Source: Algoriphagus faecimaris
GTDB lineage: Bacteria; Bacteroidota; Bacteroidia; Cytophagales; Cyclobacteriaceae
Length of the DNA: 56,660 nucleotides
NCBI RefSeq assembly: GCF_900101705.1
Contig: NZ_FNAC01000031.1
Span: 1-56,660 of the forward strand
Direction of reading: 5' to 3'
Numbering within the stretch: position 1 is the stretch's first letter; each line of letters starts with the position of its first letter. The notes below the pieces were generated by a model. The model was not told where the DNA came from. It was given only the letters and a program-made list of their open reading frames with translations, and searched no databases. The position numbers and the translations under genes are program-made. Positions 34,744 to 45,485 of the stretch are shown in pieces.

Positions 34744-36525
34744 ATGACCTTCGAAATCGGTTTAGTTTTTAGCATAATTGGAGTATCAATGCTCTTATTT
34801 TTTTCAGAGCGATTTTCTATTGATACAGTCAGCATTTTAATTATGGTGACTTTGATAATTACTGGAATATTGGATTTGAAAGAAGGCTTTGCCGGATTTT
34901 CTAATTATGCCACGATCACGATAGCTGCGATGTTTGTGGTTTCTTCGGCTATTCTCAAAACCGGTCTACTAGACAAATTCATATCGATCATGACCAAGCA
35001 GGCTGACAAAGGCTATTTTGCCTTGACGCTTAGCCTCATGCTCATAGCAGGTATTCTTTCGGCTTTTATCAATGATACCGCAGTGGTAGCACTTCTGATG
35101 CCTGCGGTCATCCAATTAGGGAAAAAGAAAGATATCCCTCCCTCACGATTATTGATTCCCCTTTCATTTGGAGCGCTAATGGGTGGTGTCTGTACCCTTT
35201 TGGGGACTTCTACCAACATGCTAGTCAGTGGGATTGCAGAACGAGAGGGGCTTCCAGAGTTTGGTATCTTCGAAATGTCAAAAGGAGGTTTGGTTTTCTT
35301 TGCCGTAGGGATCGTTTATATCCTCCTGATTGGAAAATGGTTGATTCCCAATCGTAAGGCAAAAGAAGGGATAAGTGACAGTAGCAATCTAGGGAAATAC
35401 CTCAGTGAAATTTCTATAGATGAAGACTACGAACAACTCAACGAACCTGTTTTCAAACAAAAAGTCTTCAATTCGTTAGGAGTTGAGGCGATTCAAATCA
35501 TTCGAAGTTCTGGACAAAAAATAAAAGTCTATCCCAATACCAGTGTACAGGAAGGTGATGTCATTCGCATTACCTGTGAAAAAAGTGTTATCGAAAAACT
35601 AGATAGTACGGAAGGTATTTCCATCAAATCCGAGCTAGAGTGGAGCCATGAAAACCTAACTGATGAGGAAGAAAACATCTATGAGGCGATGGTGACTCCC
35701 CAGTCAAATTTGATCAATAGGAAAATCAATTCCATCAATTTTAGAAATTTACATCCTGGAGTAGTGGTCATCGGAATTCGACACCGAAGCGGCCTAATGG
35801 ATACTTTAACCAAGAAAGCACAATTGAACCCCGGAGATATACTCCTACTCCGTGCATCAGAAGAAAGTATATACTCCATAGACCAATCAAAAAACCTCCT
35901 GCTCCTATCCGCTTCTGAATCGCAGTCGACTCATACATTTCAGAGCGTCCTCACTGTCTTGATTTTAATCGGAATCATCGGGCTTTCTGCTTTGTCTATT
36001 TTACCTATCGCTTTATCCGCCGTCGCAGGAGCAGTGGTTTTAATTCTTTTCAAATCACTCGAACCCAAGGAAGCTTATGAAGCCATCGATTGGAAAGTGA
36101 TTTTTATGCTTGCAGGGGTTTTATCCATGGGGGCAGCGCTGGAGAAAACGGGAGGAGCTACCTATCTAGGCGCTTTAATTACTGATAACCTTGAAGAATA
36201 TGGACCAAGAGCAGTCCTTGGGGGCGTATTTGGATTAACTTTTCTTTTGACCAATATCATGTCAAATAATGCTACCGCTGCTATACTAGCCCCTATCGCG
36301 ATCAGCATCGCCGAAAACATCGGGGTAGAAAGTCGGCCTTTTTTAATGGCGGTCACCTTTGCGGCTAGCTTGAGCTTTATGACTCCAATGGGTTATCAGA
36401 CTAATACGATGATTTATAATCCTGGTAATTACAAATTTAAAGACTACTTAATCGTAGGCACACCTTTGAATATTATCTTCTGGATATTAGCTATTTGGCT
36501 GATCCCTATTCTTTATCCATTCTAA
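34744..36525 (+). CDS. SLC13-family permease with two TrkA-C domains
   Basis: A 593-residue transporter. The N-terminal membrane half (to about residue 200) and C-terminal membrane half (about 395-593) flank a soluble middle with two RCK_C/TrkA_C domains (NSLGVEAIQIIRSSGQKIKV.. and INFRNLHPGVVVIGIRHRSG). Transport signatures are FINDTAVVALLMPAVI, LLGTSTNMLVSG and, in the second repeat, MSNNATAAILAPIAI. The class transports anions such as dicarboxylates or sulfate with Na+. The exact substrate is not predictable. Confidence 0.88.
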   Translation: MTFEIGLVFSIIGVSMLLFFSERFSIDTVSILIMVTLIITGILDLKEGFAGFSNYATITIAAMFVVSSAILKTGLLDKFISIMTKQADKGYFALTLSLMLIAGILSAFINDTAVVALLMPAVIQLGKKKDIPPSRLLIPLSFGALMGGVCTLLGTSTNMLVSGIAEREGLPEFGIFEMSKGGLVFFAVGIVYILLIGKWLIPNRKAKEGISDSSNLGKYLSEISIDEDYEQLNEPVFKQKVFNSLGVEAIQIIRSSGQKIKVYPNTSVQEGDVIRITCEKSVIEKLDSTEGISIKSELEWSHENLTDEEENIYEAMVTPQSNLINRKINSINFRNLHPGVVVIGIRHRSGLMDTLTKKAQLNPGDILLLRASEESIYSIDQSKNLLLLSASESQSTHTFQSVLTVLILIGIIGLSALSILPIALSAVAGAVVLILFKSLEPKEAYEAIDWKVIFMLAGVLSMGAALEKTGGATYLGALITDNLEEYGPRAVLGGVFGLTFLLTNIMSNNATAAILAPIAISIAENIGVESRPFLMAVTFAASLSFMTPMGYQTNTMIYNPGNYKFKDYLIVGTPLNIIFWILAIWLIPILYPF

Positions 36526-36572
36526 TAATGCTTATATTGGATAAACAGATTTACTCAACAAACCCTTGTTCT

Positions 36573-36785
36573 ATGAAAATTTTTGGAATTGTACTAGTGG
36601 TGATTGGTATCATCATGCTACTCATGACGAGCATTAGTTTCACGACTGAAGAGACGGTAATTGATGCAGGACCTATTCAGGTCAACGCTGACAAAGAGCG
36701 TTCCGTAGAATGGCCTACCTACGCTGGAGGAATAGTATTGATAGCTGGCGTAGTTTTGATAGCTGTCGGAGCTAAGAAAAAGTAA
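36573..36785 (+). CDS. Small two-helix membrane protein
   Basis: The ATG at 36573 starts a 70-residue protein with two membrane helices (IFGIVLVVIGIIMLLM and YAGGIVLIAGVVLIAVG) around a short polar loop of about 25 residues, and a KKK end. The frame is open further upstream but overlaps the permease gene there, so the short form is preferred. Proteins of this kind (DUF3185-like) have no assigned function. It is followed by a strong terminator. Confidence 0.65.
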   Translation: MKIFGIVLVVIGIIMLLMTSISFTTEETVIDAGPIQVNADKERSVEWPTYAGGIVLIAGVVLIAVGAKKK

Positions 36786-36786
36786 C

Positions 36787-36818
36787 AAAAAGGCTGAGTT
36801 TCATGACTCAGCCTTTTT
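36787..36818. terminator. Bidirectional terminator between the small membrane protein gene and ppk1
   Basis: A perfect 13-bp stem (AAAAAGGCTGAGT at 36787-36799 with ACTCAGCCTTTTT at 36806-36818) separates two convergent genes and has T runs in both directions. Confidence 0.9.
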
Positions 36819-36840
36819 CATTGTCTTAAGTGTTTACTTC

Positions 36841-38994
36841 TCAACCAAGGAGTTGGACTTGGCTTACTTTTTCAGGGTCAAGATTAAAAAACTCCTTGTG
36901 GACATTAAAGACTTCTTCGCCTTCTTTGGGACTTTTAGCTAAGTAAGAACCGTCTTCCTGCATGACATAGGCATTGGCATTATCTTTCAGGTTATAGGCC
37001 AAAATATTCATGAGTTGCTTCTCTAGCAGTGGGGCTTCTACCTTAAACAAGGACTCCAATCTCTTATCAAAACTCCTCACCATCATATCCGCACTTCCAG
37101 CATAGGTACGTGTTTCACCATTATTATGGAAATGGTATATCCTCGAATGCTCCAAAAAGTCTCCAACGATAGAAATTACCTCAATATTTTCACTCAATCC
37201 CTGACGTCCAGGACGTAAACAACAAATCCCACGGATGATCAGCTTGACCGTAACCCCGGATTGAGAAGCTCTGTACAATGCATAGATGATTTCTGAATCC
37301 TCCAGTGAATTGACTTTGATAAAAATCCCGCTTGGCAAACCATTTCTGGAGTTCTCTGCTTCTTGCTCGATGTACTCGATCAGTTGATTTCGCATATCAC
37401 GAGGAGCAGTGATCAGATTTTTATACTGACTAGGCATGCTATGACCTGTGATTACATTGAAAAATTCGGACACATCATTTGCCAATACTTCATTGGTTGT
37501 CATCAATCCGATGTCTGTATAGAGTCTAGCCGTATCTTCATTGTAGTTTCCTGAACCCAAATGAACATAGCGCGTGATTTCATTACTGTCTTTTCTTACG
37601 ATCAAGAGCAGTTTGGTATGTGTCTTAAGGTGGGTAATACCATAAATAACGAAGCAACCTGCTTTCTGAAGTTTCTTAGCTTCTCTGATATTATTCTCCT
37701 CATCAAAGCGAGCTTTCACTTCAAAAAGCACAGAAACGTGTTTGCCATTCTCTGCTGCTTTGAGGAGGGCTCTTGTGATTCTACTTTCCTTTGCCAATCG
37801 ATAGATGGTCATTTTAATGGCCATCACATCGGGATCTTCTGCTGCTTTTTCGATCAGGTCAAGAATGGAATCAATGTTATTATAGGGATGATGAAGGAGA
37901 ATGTCTTTTTCCTTCAAAATTTCAAATATTTCCGCCCTACCCTCTTCTTGGTATGACAAAGGCTTAACAGGCTCCGGAATCTGAGGCAGACGATCTCTGA
38001 ACTTCTTGTTCCCCACTATTTGCCATAGTCCCGTAAAATCAATCATACTACTTCTCTTCACCAGAAAAACAGAATCCATTTTCAAATTCCAGCGCTCCAA
38101 AAGAGAATTTAACATCCATTTACTATACCCTTCTTCAATCTCAATTCGAACAACCCGCCCAGTTTTTCGCTCCATGAGTTTTCTCTTTACTTCTTCCAGG
38201 AAGTTGGCATCCATATCTTCACTTTCTTCGAGCGTAAAATCACCATTTCTAGTGATTCTAAATAAGCTGACCCCTTCGATTTCTACATTTCTAAAGAGCG
38301 AGACGATATTTTCTCGGATCACTTCCTCAATAGGGATAAGCAGTAAAGCATCCTCTCTTTCCACTTCAAAAAATCGCGGAATATTTGCAGGAATTTGAAC
38401 AAAACTGAGCTTTCGCATGTCCTTTCGCTCACCTGGACTAGTTGTAACTACTCCAAAGATCAGTAACTTATTCATCAAAATTGGAAAGGTACGATAGCCA
38501 TCATACACCATTGGAGTCAGCATAGGGTATATAGCCCTTTGAAAATACTGCTTGACCTTCTCCTGCTCTTCTGTAGAAAGCTTGGATGTGTTGCACAGAA
38601 TAGTACCCTCTTCTGATAGTTGGGGAAGAATATTTTTGGTAAAATGATCGTGTTGATCTTGGTGAAAAATCTGACAATCTTTCATCAATCTTGATTTGAA
38701 AGGCTCTTCTCTTAAGCCCGAATAATCAATCCGCTCTTTGTCATAGTCTAGGTAATTATACAATGAACCGACGCGAATCATAAAAAACTCATCCAGATTG
38801 GATGCAGTGATGGCTAAAAACTTCAATTTTTCAAAAACGGTTCGGTGGGCTTTTTTTGCCTGATCCAAAACGCGCTCATTAAATTTTAGCCAGCTTAAAT
38901 CTCTGCTGACTAAGTCACTATTGTGAATTACCGAATCATATCTGTCGCCTACTTCAAGTTTCATTTGTCCAAAATTTTCAGATGATTTGCCCAT
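36841..38994 (-). CDS. ppk1: Polyphosphate kinase 1
   Basis: A 717-residue PPK1, which polymerises phosphate from ATP. Visible marks are the N-terminal RDLSWLKFNERVLDQA and ASNLDEFFMIRVGSL, the phospholipase-D-like catalytic segments TRYVHLGSGNYNEDTARLY (autophosphorylated His478) and the second histidine in EHSRIYHFHNNG, and FEVKARFDEENN. Length is slightly above the usual 690. The start could also be ATG 38964. It lies directly downstream of gyrB on the same strand but is separated from it by a terminator. Confidence 0.95.
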   Translation of the reverse strand: MGKSSENFGQMKLEVGDRYDSVIHNSDLVSRDLSWLKFNERVLDQAKKAHRTVFEKLKFLAITASNLDEFFMIRVGSLYNYLDYDKERIDYSGLREEPFKSRLMKDCQIFHQDQHDHFTKNILPQLSEEGTILCNTSKLSTEEQEKVKQYFQRAIYPMLTPMVYDGYRTFPILMNKLLIFGVVTTSPGERKDMRKLSFVQIPANIPRFFEVEREDALLLIPIEEVIRENIVSLFRNVEIEGVSLFRITRNGDFTLEESEDMDANFLEEVKRKLMERKTGRVVRIEIEEGYSKWMLNSLLERWNLKMDSVFLVKRSSMIDFTGLWQIVGNKKFRDRLPQIPEPVKPLSYQEEGRAEIFEILKEKDILLHHPYNNIDSILDLIEKAAEDPDVMAIKMTIYRLAKESRITRALLKAAENGKHVSVLFEVKARFDEENNIREAKKLQKAGCFVIYGITHLKTHTKLLLIVRKDSNEITRYVHLGSGNYNEDTARLYTDIGLMTTNEVLANDVSEFFNVITGHSMPSQYKNLITAPRDMRNQLIEYIEQEAENSRNGLPSGIFIKVNSLEDSEIIYALYRASQSGVTVKLIIRGICCLRPGRQGLSENIEVISIVGDFLEHSRIYHFHNNGETRTYAGSADMMVRSFDKRLESLFKVEAPLLEKQLMNILAYNLKDNANAYVMQEDGSYLAKSPKEGEEVFNVHKEFFNLDPEKVSQVQLLG

Positions 38995-39030
38995 TCCCTC
39001 AAGACTCTTCTCCCATTTAATTTTAAGGTA

Positions 39031-39057
39031 AAAAAAGGGGCCGAAAGCCCCTTTTTT
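39031..39057. terminator. Terminator after gyrB
   Basis: An 11-bp stem (AAAAAAGGGGC at 39031-39041 with GCCCCTTTTTT at 39047-39057) closes on CGAAA, five bases past the gyrB stop. Read on the minus strand it ends in a T run. Confidence 0.88.
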
Positions 39058-39062
39058 GATGA

Positions 39063-41366
<2,304 letters not shown>

Positions 41367-42116
41367 ATGAATTTCACCTTAGCAGCAGAATTAGTCGGCT
41401 TGGACCGAATCATTAATTCTGATCCAGTCGCCATCACCTTCTTTATCGGGTACATGGCTATGTTTGCATCTGCAGTCTTCTTTTTCGTAGAAAGAGGGTC
41501 AGTAGATGGTAAATGGAAGACCTCCTTATTGGTTTCCGGTTTGATTACAGGTATCGCAGCAGTTCACTACTACTACATGCGAGACTTCTATCTTCAGACG
41601 GGTTCCAGTCCTACAGCATTTCGGTATGTGGATTGGACCTTGACAGTTCCTTTGATGTGTGTGGAGTTCTATCTTTTGACAAAGCCATTCGGAGCAAAAG
41701 GTTCTACTTTATTCAAGTTGATTGTAGCTTCTTTATTGATGTTAGTTACGGGCTACATCGGAGAGACTTCAGGAATTGATAGCAATATCTTCTGGGGAGT
41801 TCTTTCTACTGTAGGTTACCTCTACATCGTTTATGAAGTATTTGCTGGAGATGTAGCAAAACTTGCTAAAGGTTCAAACAGCCCTGCACTTGGTAGAGCA
41901 ATGTTCCTTTTGAAAATTTTCATCACTCTAGGATGGTCAATTTATCCAATTGGATACATGGTACTTCCAGGCAACTTATTGTCAGGTGCTTTCGAAGTGA
42001 GTTCTATTGACTTATTCTACAACCTTGCTGATGCTATCAACAAGATCGGATTCGGATTGGTTATCTACACAGTAGCAATCTCTGAATCTAACAAAAACAA
42101 AACAGCTACCGCTTAA
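41367..42116 (+). CDS. Light-driven proton-pumping rhodopsin (proteorhodopsin, green type)
   Basis: A 249-residue seven-helix microbial rhodopsin. Retinal binds Lys226 (DAINKIGFG). Helix C reads RYVDWTLTVPLMCVEFYLL and gives Asp89, Thr93 and Glu100, the DTE triad of outward proton pumps; His67 matches the proton-acceptor partner. The spectral-tuning position is Met97, expected for green absorption. In helix E, Gly144 in IFWGVLSTVG aligns by hand with the glycine that opens a carotenoid-antenna window in xanthorhodopsin. The gene has its own terminator before crtY and blh. A proton pump is near certain; antenna use is inference. Confidence 0.96.
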   Translation: MNFTLAAELVGLDRIINSDPVAITFFIGYMAMFASAVFFFVERGSVDGKWKTSLLVSGLITGIAAVHYYYMRDFYLQTGSSPTAFRYVDWTLTVPLMCVEFYLLTKPFGAKGSTLFKLIVASLLMLVTGYIGETSGIDSNIFWGVLSTVGYLYIVYEVFAGDVAKLAKGSNSPALGRAMFLLKIFITLGWSIYPIGYMVLPGNLLSGAFEVSSIDLFYNLADAINKIGFGLVIYTVAISESNKNKTATA

Positions 42117-42125
42117 TTTAAAATA

Positions 42126-42154
42126 GGGACATCTCAAGGGGTGTCCCTTTTTTT
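42126..42154 (+). terminator. Terminator between the rhodopsin gene and crtY
   Basis: GGGACA (42126-42131) pairs with TGTCCC (42142-42147) and is followed by seven T. It sits nine bases after the rhodopsin stop. The crtY ATG follows only five bases after the T run, so read-through would be needed to express crtY and blh from the rhodopsin promoter. Confidence 0.8.
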
Positions 42155-42158
42155 CACC

Positions 42159-43298
42159 ATGAAAGAATACGACTTCATATTCGCAGGAGCCGGATGCGCA
42201 ACTTTGAGCATGGTGTATTACATTTTAGAGAGTTCGCTGAAGGATTCAAAAATACTGTTAATTGATCCCAAAGCAGGTCAAATTCCCTCCAAAACTTGGT
42301 GCTACTGGGCAGAGAAGCCGCTGGCTATTCACCCAAAATTAGCCTCTTATTCTTGGAAAAATATCAAGCTATCCTCTCCCGACCTTGAGGAAAACTTTTC
42401 AATGTCAAACTTAAATTATTACCATTTAGATTCTTTCCACTTTTTTGAAATGGTAATGAGCAAAATCGCAAATAAATCTAATATTGAGCTACTTGCTTCA
42501 GAGGTAGTAGATATAGTTGAAAAAGGAAATCTTGCGCAAGTAAGCTGCGGCGATGGAAAGCAATATATTTCTAAGCAGGTTTTTGACTCTAGGATTTCTG
42601 ATGAAAGTTTTGATCAACCGGACGTATTAAAGCAAATCTTTGCAGGATGGGTTATCGAGACTGACTTTCCTGTTTTTGACAAAAATTCTATCACCCTGAT
42701 GGAATGGAATCATTCTGACTCCTCCGATTTTGATTTCTTCTATCTCCTCCCCTTTCAGGAAAATAAAGCACTTATTGAATATACTGTATACTCAAAATCT
42801 AGTGTATCAAAAGCCAGTCTGGAAAAACAAGTCCAAAGCTACATAGAAAGTAAATTCCCTGGGGCGACCTACACTGTCACTTTCAGAGAAACGGGAGTGA
42901 TCCCCATGACAACCAAAATAAATCAGCCTAAGGCTAGCAAATATATTTATCCTATCGGCACTAGGGCTGGATGGACCAAAGCCTCTACGGGCTACACCTT
43001 TCAAAGAATCCAAGAAGAGTCTATCAAGATTGTTGATCATCTGAGCCAAGGAGCGCCTTTGCCGCTAAGTTCGCAGTCTAGAAGGTTTACATTTTATGAC
43101 AACATTTTGCTAAATATCGCTCATAAATGGCCGCATGAGCTAGTCAAGCTCTTCAAGGATTTGTTTAGAAAAACACCTACAGACCAACTCTTTCGCTTTC
43201 TCAGCGAAAAGACTTCATGGTGGGAGGATATCCAAGTACTTTATAGATTGAACTATGGCATTTTCATAAAAAGCTTGATTCATTATGAAAAACGCTGA
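42159..43298 (+). CDS. crtY: Lycopene beta-cyclase
   Basis: A 379-residue flavoprotein of the CrtY/lycopene cyclase family. The N-terminal dinucleotide-binding motif is DFIFAGAGCATLSMVYYI, followed by KTWCYWAEKP, GWVIETDFPVFD, FFYLLPF and IGTRAGWTKASTGYTFQRIQ. It cyclises lycopene to beta-carotene, the precursor of retinal. I use the ATG at 42159; a GTG at 42141 would lie inside the terminator stem. Its 3' end overlaps blh by 14 bases. Upstream carotenoid genes (crtE, crtB, crtI) are not in the window. Confidence 0.93.
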   Translation: MKEYDFIFAGAGCATLSMVYYILESSLKDSKILLIDPKAGQIPSKTWCYWAEKPLAIHPKLASYSWKNIKLSSPDLEENFSMSNLNYYHLDSFHFFEMVMSKIANKSNIELLASEVVDIVEKGNLAQVSCGDGKQYISKQVFDSRISDESFDQPDVLKQIFAGWVIETDFPVFDKNSITLMEWNHSDSSDFDFFYLLPFQENKALIEYTVYSKSSVSKASLEKQVQSYIESKFPGATYTVTFRETGVIPMTTKINQPKASKYIYPIGTRAGWTKASTGYTFQRIQEESIKIVDHLSQGAPLPLSSQSRRFTFYDNILLNIAHKWPHELVKLFKDLFRKTPTDQLFRFLSEKTSWWEDIQVLYRLNYGIFIKSLIHYEKR

Positions 43299-44181
43299 AT
43301 TTTATTCTAAGATTTTAGGACTAGCTCTTTGTCTTTTCTTTATCCTCACGGGCATCAACAGTCCGATGACTGAGTTTATTATTTTTGGTGGAATTTTGCT
43401 GTCGATTGGAATTCCTCACGGTGCCATTGACCACCTAACTTCCGATCCTAAGCTTTCGAAAAAGTCATTTTCAAAATTTCTTTCGATTTACCTATCACTT
43501 ATCGTCGTTTATTCGGGCATTTGGTACTTATTTCCCTTATTCGCGCTTGTTATTTTCCTACTTTTTTCAGCCTATCACTTTGGACAGACACATTATTTGC
43601 AACAAACCGATACAGCGACTTGGAAGGAGTTTCTTTTATATTTGAGCAAAGGTTCTTTTTTCTTGAGTGTGATACTTTTTGGAAGCTTTGAGGAGACCCA
43701 ATTCATTCTAAGCTCTATTGTTTCTATCGGATTTTTAGAAAATTTCCAATTTCACATTATTCTTTTCTTTCTCCTAGCCATTCTATTTTCTCAATTTCTT
43801 GGCCATGTATCTTTCAAGAAATCGGATATTTTAGAACTTACGTTATTACCTATATTACTGTATTACAGCCCTTTGTTTATCAGTTTTGCGGTTTATTTTG
43901 GCTTTTGGCATTCCTTGCCTAGTATGATCAGTGAGTATACGTATTTGTCAAAATTCCCTGCTTACTCCAGCCTTAAAAAATTTATAGCCCAATTACTCCC
44001 ATTTAGCCTAATTAGCGTTGTTGGAATTGTCTTGATCCTCTTCTTTGGGCTTAGGAGCCTTGAGGTGGCTGAACTGACTCTTCTATTTTTTATTATGATC
44101 TCCGTGATTTCCTTTCCCCATATCATTTATATGGATAGGTTTTTTCGAAAAATTTCTAAAACTGACCCGTACTCAGCATAA
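43285..44181 (+). CDS. blh: Beta-carotene 15,15'-dioxygenase, Brp/Blh family
   Basis: A 298-residue integral membrane enzyme that cleaves beta-carotene to two retinals. The iron-binding histidines are in conserved blocks: IPHGAIDH (His45, His50), AYHFGQTH (His98, His103), FGFWHSLPS (His209) and SFPHIIYMDRF (His279). Eight or so hydrophobic helices are apparent. Overlap with crtY shows coupled expression and completes the retinal supply for the rhodopsin encoded upstream. Its 3' end overlaps the end of the convergent CoA-binding protein gene by 26 bases. Confidence 0.95.
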   Translation: MKNAEFYSKILGLALCLFFILTGINSPMTEFIIFGGILLSIGIPHGAIDHLTSDPKLSKKSFSKFLSIYLSLIVVYSGIWYLFPLFALVIFLLFSAYHFGQTHYLQQTDTATWKEFLLYLSKGSFFLSVILFGSFEETQFILSSIVSIGFLENFQFHIILFFLLAILFSQFLGHVSFKKSDILELTLLPILLYYSPLFISFAVYFGFWHSLPSMISEYTYLSKFPAYSSLKKFIAQLLPFSLISVVGIVLILFFGLRSLEVAELTLLFFIMISVISFPHIIYMDRFFRKISKTDPYSA

Positions 44182-44527
44182 CAAGATTACAGGCGGGGAC
44201 CACTTCTACTCCTTGATCTTTAGCTCTTCTGAAAAAATCAGGGTTTTCTGTTCCTGGATTAAAAATAATTCGCTTTGGCTTGAGCGATAAAAGATAGTCG
44301 ATCCATTCCTCTTGATGCTGTGGCCCGATGTAGAGGGTTATCGTATGAATGCCTTTCAATGGGGGCTGCTCTTTCAGGTCAAGGATTTCCCTCCCAAACA
44401 CCTGTCCTTTTTTGATCCCAATCGGTACAAATTCCATGTCTCGCTCAGAAAACATCGATGCGGCATAATAAGCATAGCGACTAGGGTTGGTAGTGGCGCC
44501 TACGATCAGCGTTTTTTTATCAGACAT
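44156..44527 (-). CDS. CoA-binding domain protein (CoA_binding_2)
   Basis: A 123-residue single-domain Rossmann protein. The nucleotide loop is KKTLIVGATTNPSRYAYYAA near the start, and IIFNPGTENPDFFRRAKDQG, EVVPACNLVML follow, as in the succinyl-CoA-synthetase-alpha-like CoA_binding_2 family. I prefer ATG 44527 over 44557 because it gives the family N-terminus. It overlaps the end of the GNAT acyltransferase gene by eight bases and is the last gene of that three-gene unit. Function of the family is poorly defined. Confidence 0.83.
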   Translation of the reverse strand: MSDKKTLIVGATTNPSRYAYYAASMFSERDMEFVPIGIKKGQVFGREILDLKEQPPLKGIHTITLYIGPQHQEEWIDYLLSLKPKRIIFNPGTENPDFFRRAKDQGVEVVPACNLVMLSTGQF

Positions 44528-45485
44528 TTCTACTTCCAAATTTTCTATCTCGTTCAAAGGTATCCATGTGCCTATGCTTTTTGGTCTCGTAGATATCCTC
44601 CAAAGTGATCAATATTCCTGTCTCCTCTACTGCTCCAAATTCATCATTCAGTGCCGTCCCAAAGGTCATCATGGTCGGAGATAGATTCATGTATGTATTG
44701 ATCAATGGAGGAATATTCTCCCCATAGCTTCTGACTTTACTATTAAGCAACTTGTATCCTTCTTTGTATTCCAGGTTTTCAAAAGGATTTTGCTCCATAT
44801 TGATATCTGTTTCAAAATCCAGCTCCAACTCTTTTTTCGGTCTGACAAGCGACTTTTTGTCGGGAAAATAATAAGTCATAAAAAGTAGTAAAAAGTCCCT
44901 AGCTTCTCGATTAAAATGTGGATACATGGTCACTTTACCGAAAAGATATTTGATCTCCGGGCTGAGTAAAACAACTGCGCCTAAGCCGTCCCATAGATTA
45001 TCCAAGCTAAAGATCCCCTTTCTATTGTCAATGCTGGGTTGATATTTGGGTTGTACAAATGACCTTCCCAATTCGATCGTATAGGGGATGTAGTTTTTTA
45101 TAAATTCATCGGAAAAATCAAATAGATGGGTAGTGGACAAATTGATTCTACCTTCAGGGTCCATTGCTTTTTGGCAGTGAATCAATCGGTATCCCGCGAC
45201 AATCTCCTCATCTTCCGGATTCCAAGTGATCAGCTGATCGTAACAAATATCACCTGTGTCATTTTCGTCAAGGTCCAGTGCCATACCCGTACCACCTCCC
45301 GCTGCTCGGAAAGTCAGTTCTCTTAATCTACCGATCTCCCGCAAGGTATGGGGGGAATTGTGTTGATTGACCAAAAAAACTAGATTGTTTCCATTATTGG
45401 TATACCGAAGAAAACGTGCCTCAGTCAATTCTGACTTTAGTAATCTCCGGTCCACAGCAGGAATGATTTCTTCCAACTTATTCAT
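44520..45485 (-). CDS. GNAT-type N-acyltransferase, GlsB/OlsB-like
   Basis: A 321-residue protein of the COG3176-type acyl-ACP:amine N-acyltransferases. Typical segments are LREIGRLRELTFRAAGGGTG, EIVAGYRLI, LSTTHLFDFSD, ELGRSFVQPKYQ, and GLGAVVLLSPEIKYLFGKVTMYP. OlsB makes lyso-ornithine lipid; the Bacteroides homologue GlsB makes lyso-glycine lipid. The partner O-acyltransferase lies immediately upstream and overlaps by eight bases, reproducing the glsA/glsB pairing. The amino acid used (glycine, ornithine, serine) cannot be settled from sequence. Confidence 0.82.
   Translation of the reverse strand: MNKLEEIIPAVDRRLLKSELTEARFLRYTNNGNNLVFLVNQHNSPHTLREIGRLRELTFRAAGGGTGMALDLDENDTGDICYDQLITWNPEDEEIVAGYRLIHCQKAMDPEGRINLSTTHLFDFSDEFIKNYIPYTIELGRSFVQPKYQPSIDNRKGIFSLDNLWDGLGAVVLLSPEIKYLFGKVTMYPHFNREARDFLLLFMTYYFPDKKSLVRPKKELELDFETDINMEQNPFENLEYKEGYKLLNSKVRSYGENIPPLINTYMNLSPTMMTFGTALNDEFGAVEETGILITLEDIYETKKHRHMDTFERDRKFGSRNV

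Noticed and set aside
41367..42116. Sodium- or chloride-pumping rhodopsin
   Set aside because: Helix C carries Asp, Thr and Glu at the three key positions, not the NDQ or NTQ patterns of sodium and chloride pumps.
42141..42158. GTG start for crtY six codons upstream
   Set aside because: The GTG lies inside the right arm of a terminator hairpin and its T run would encode the extension; the ATG at 42159 gives the family N-terminus directly.
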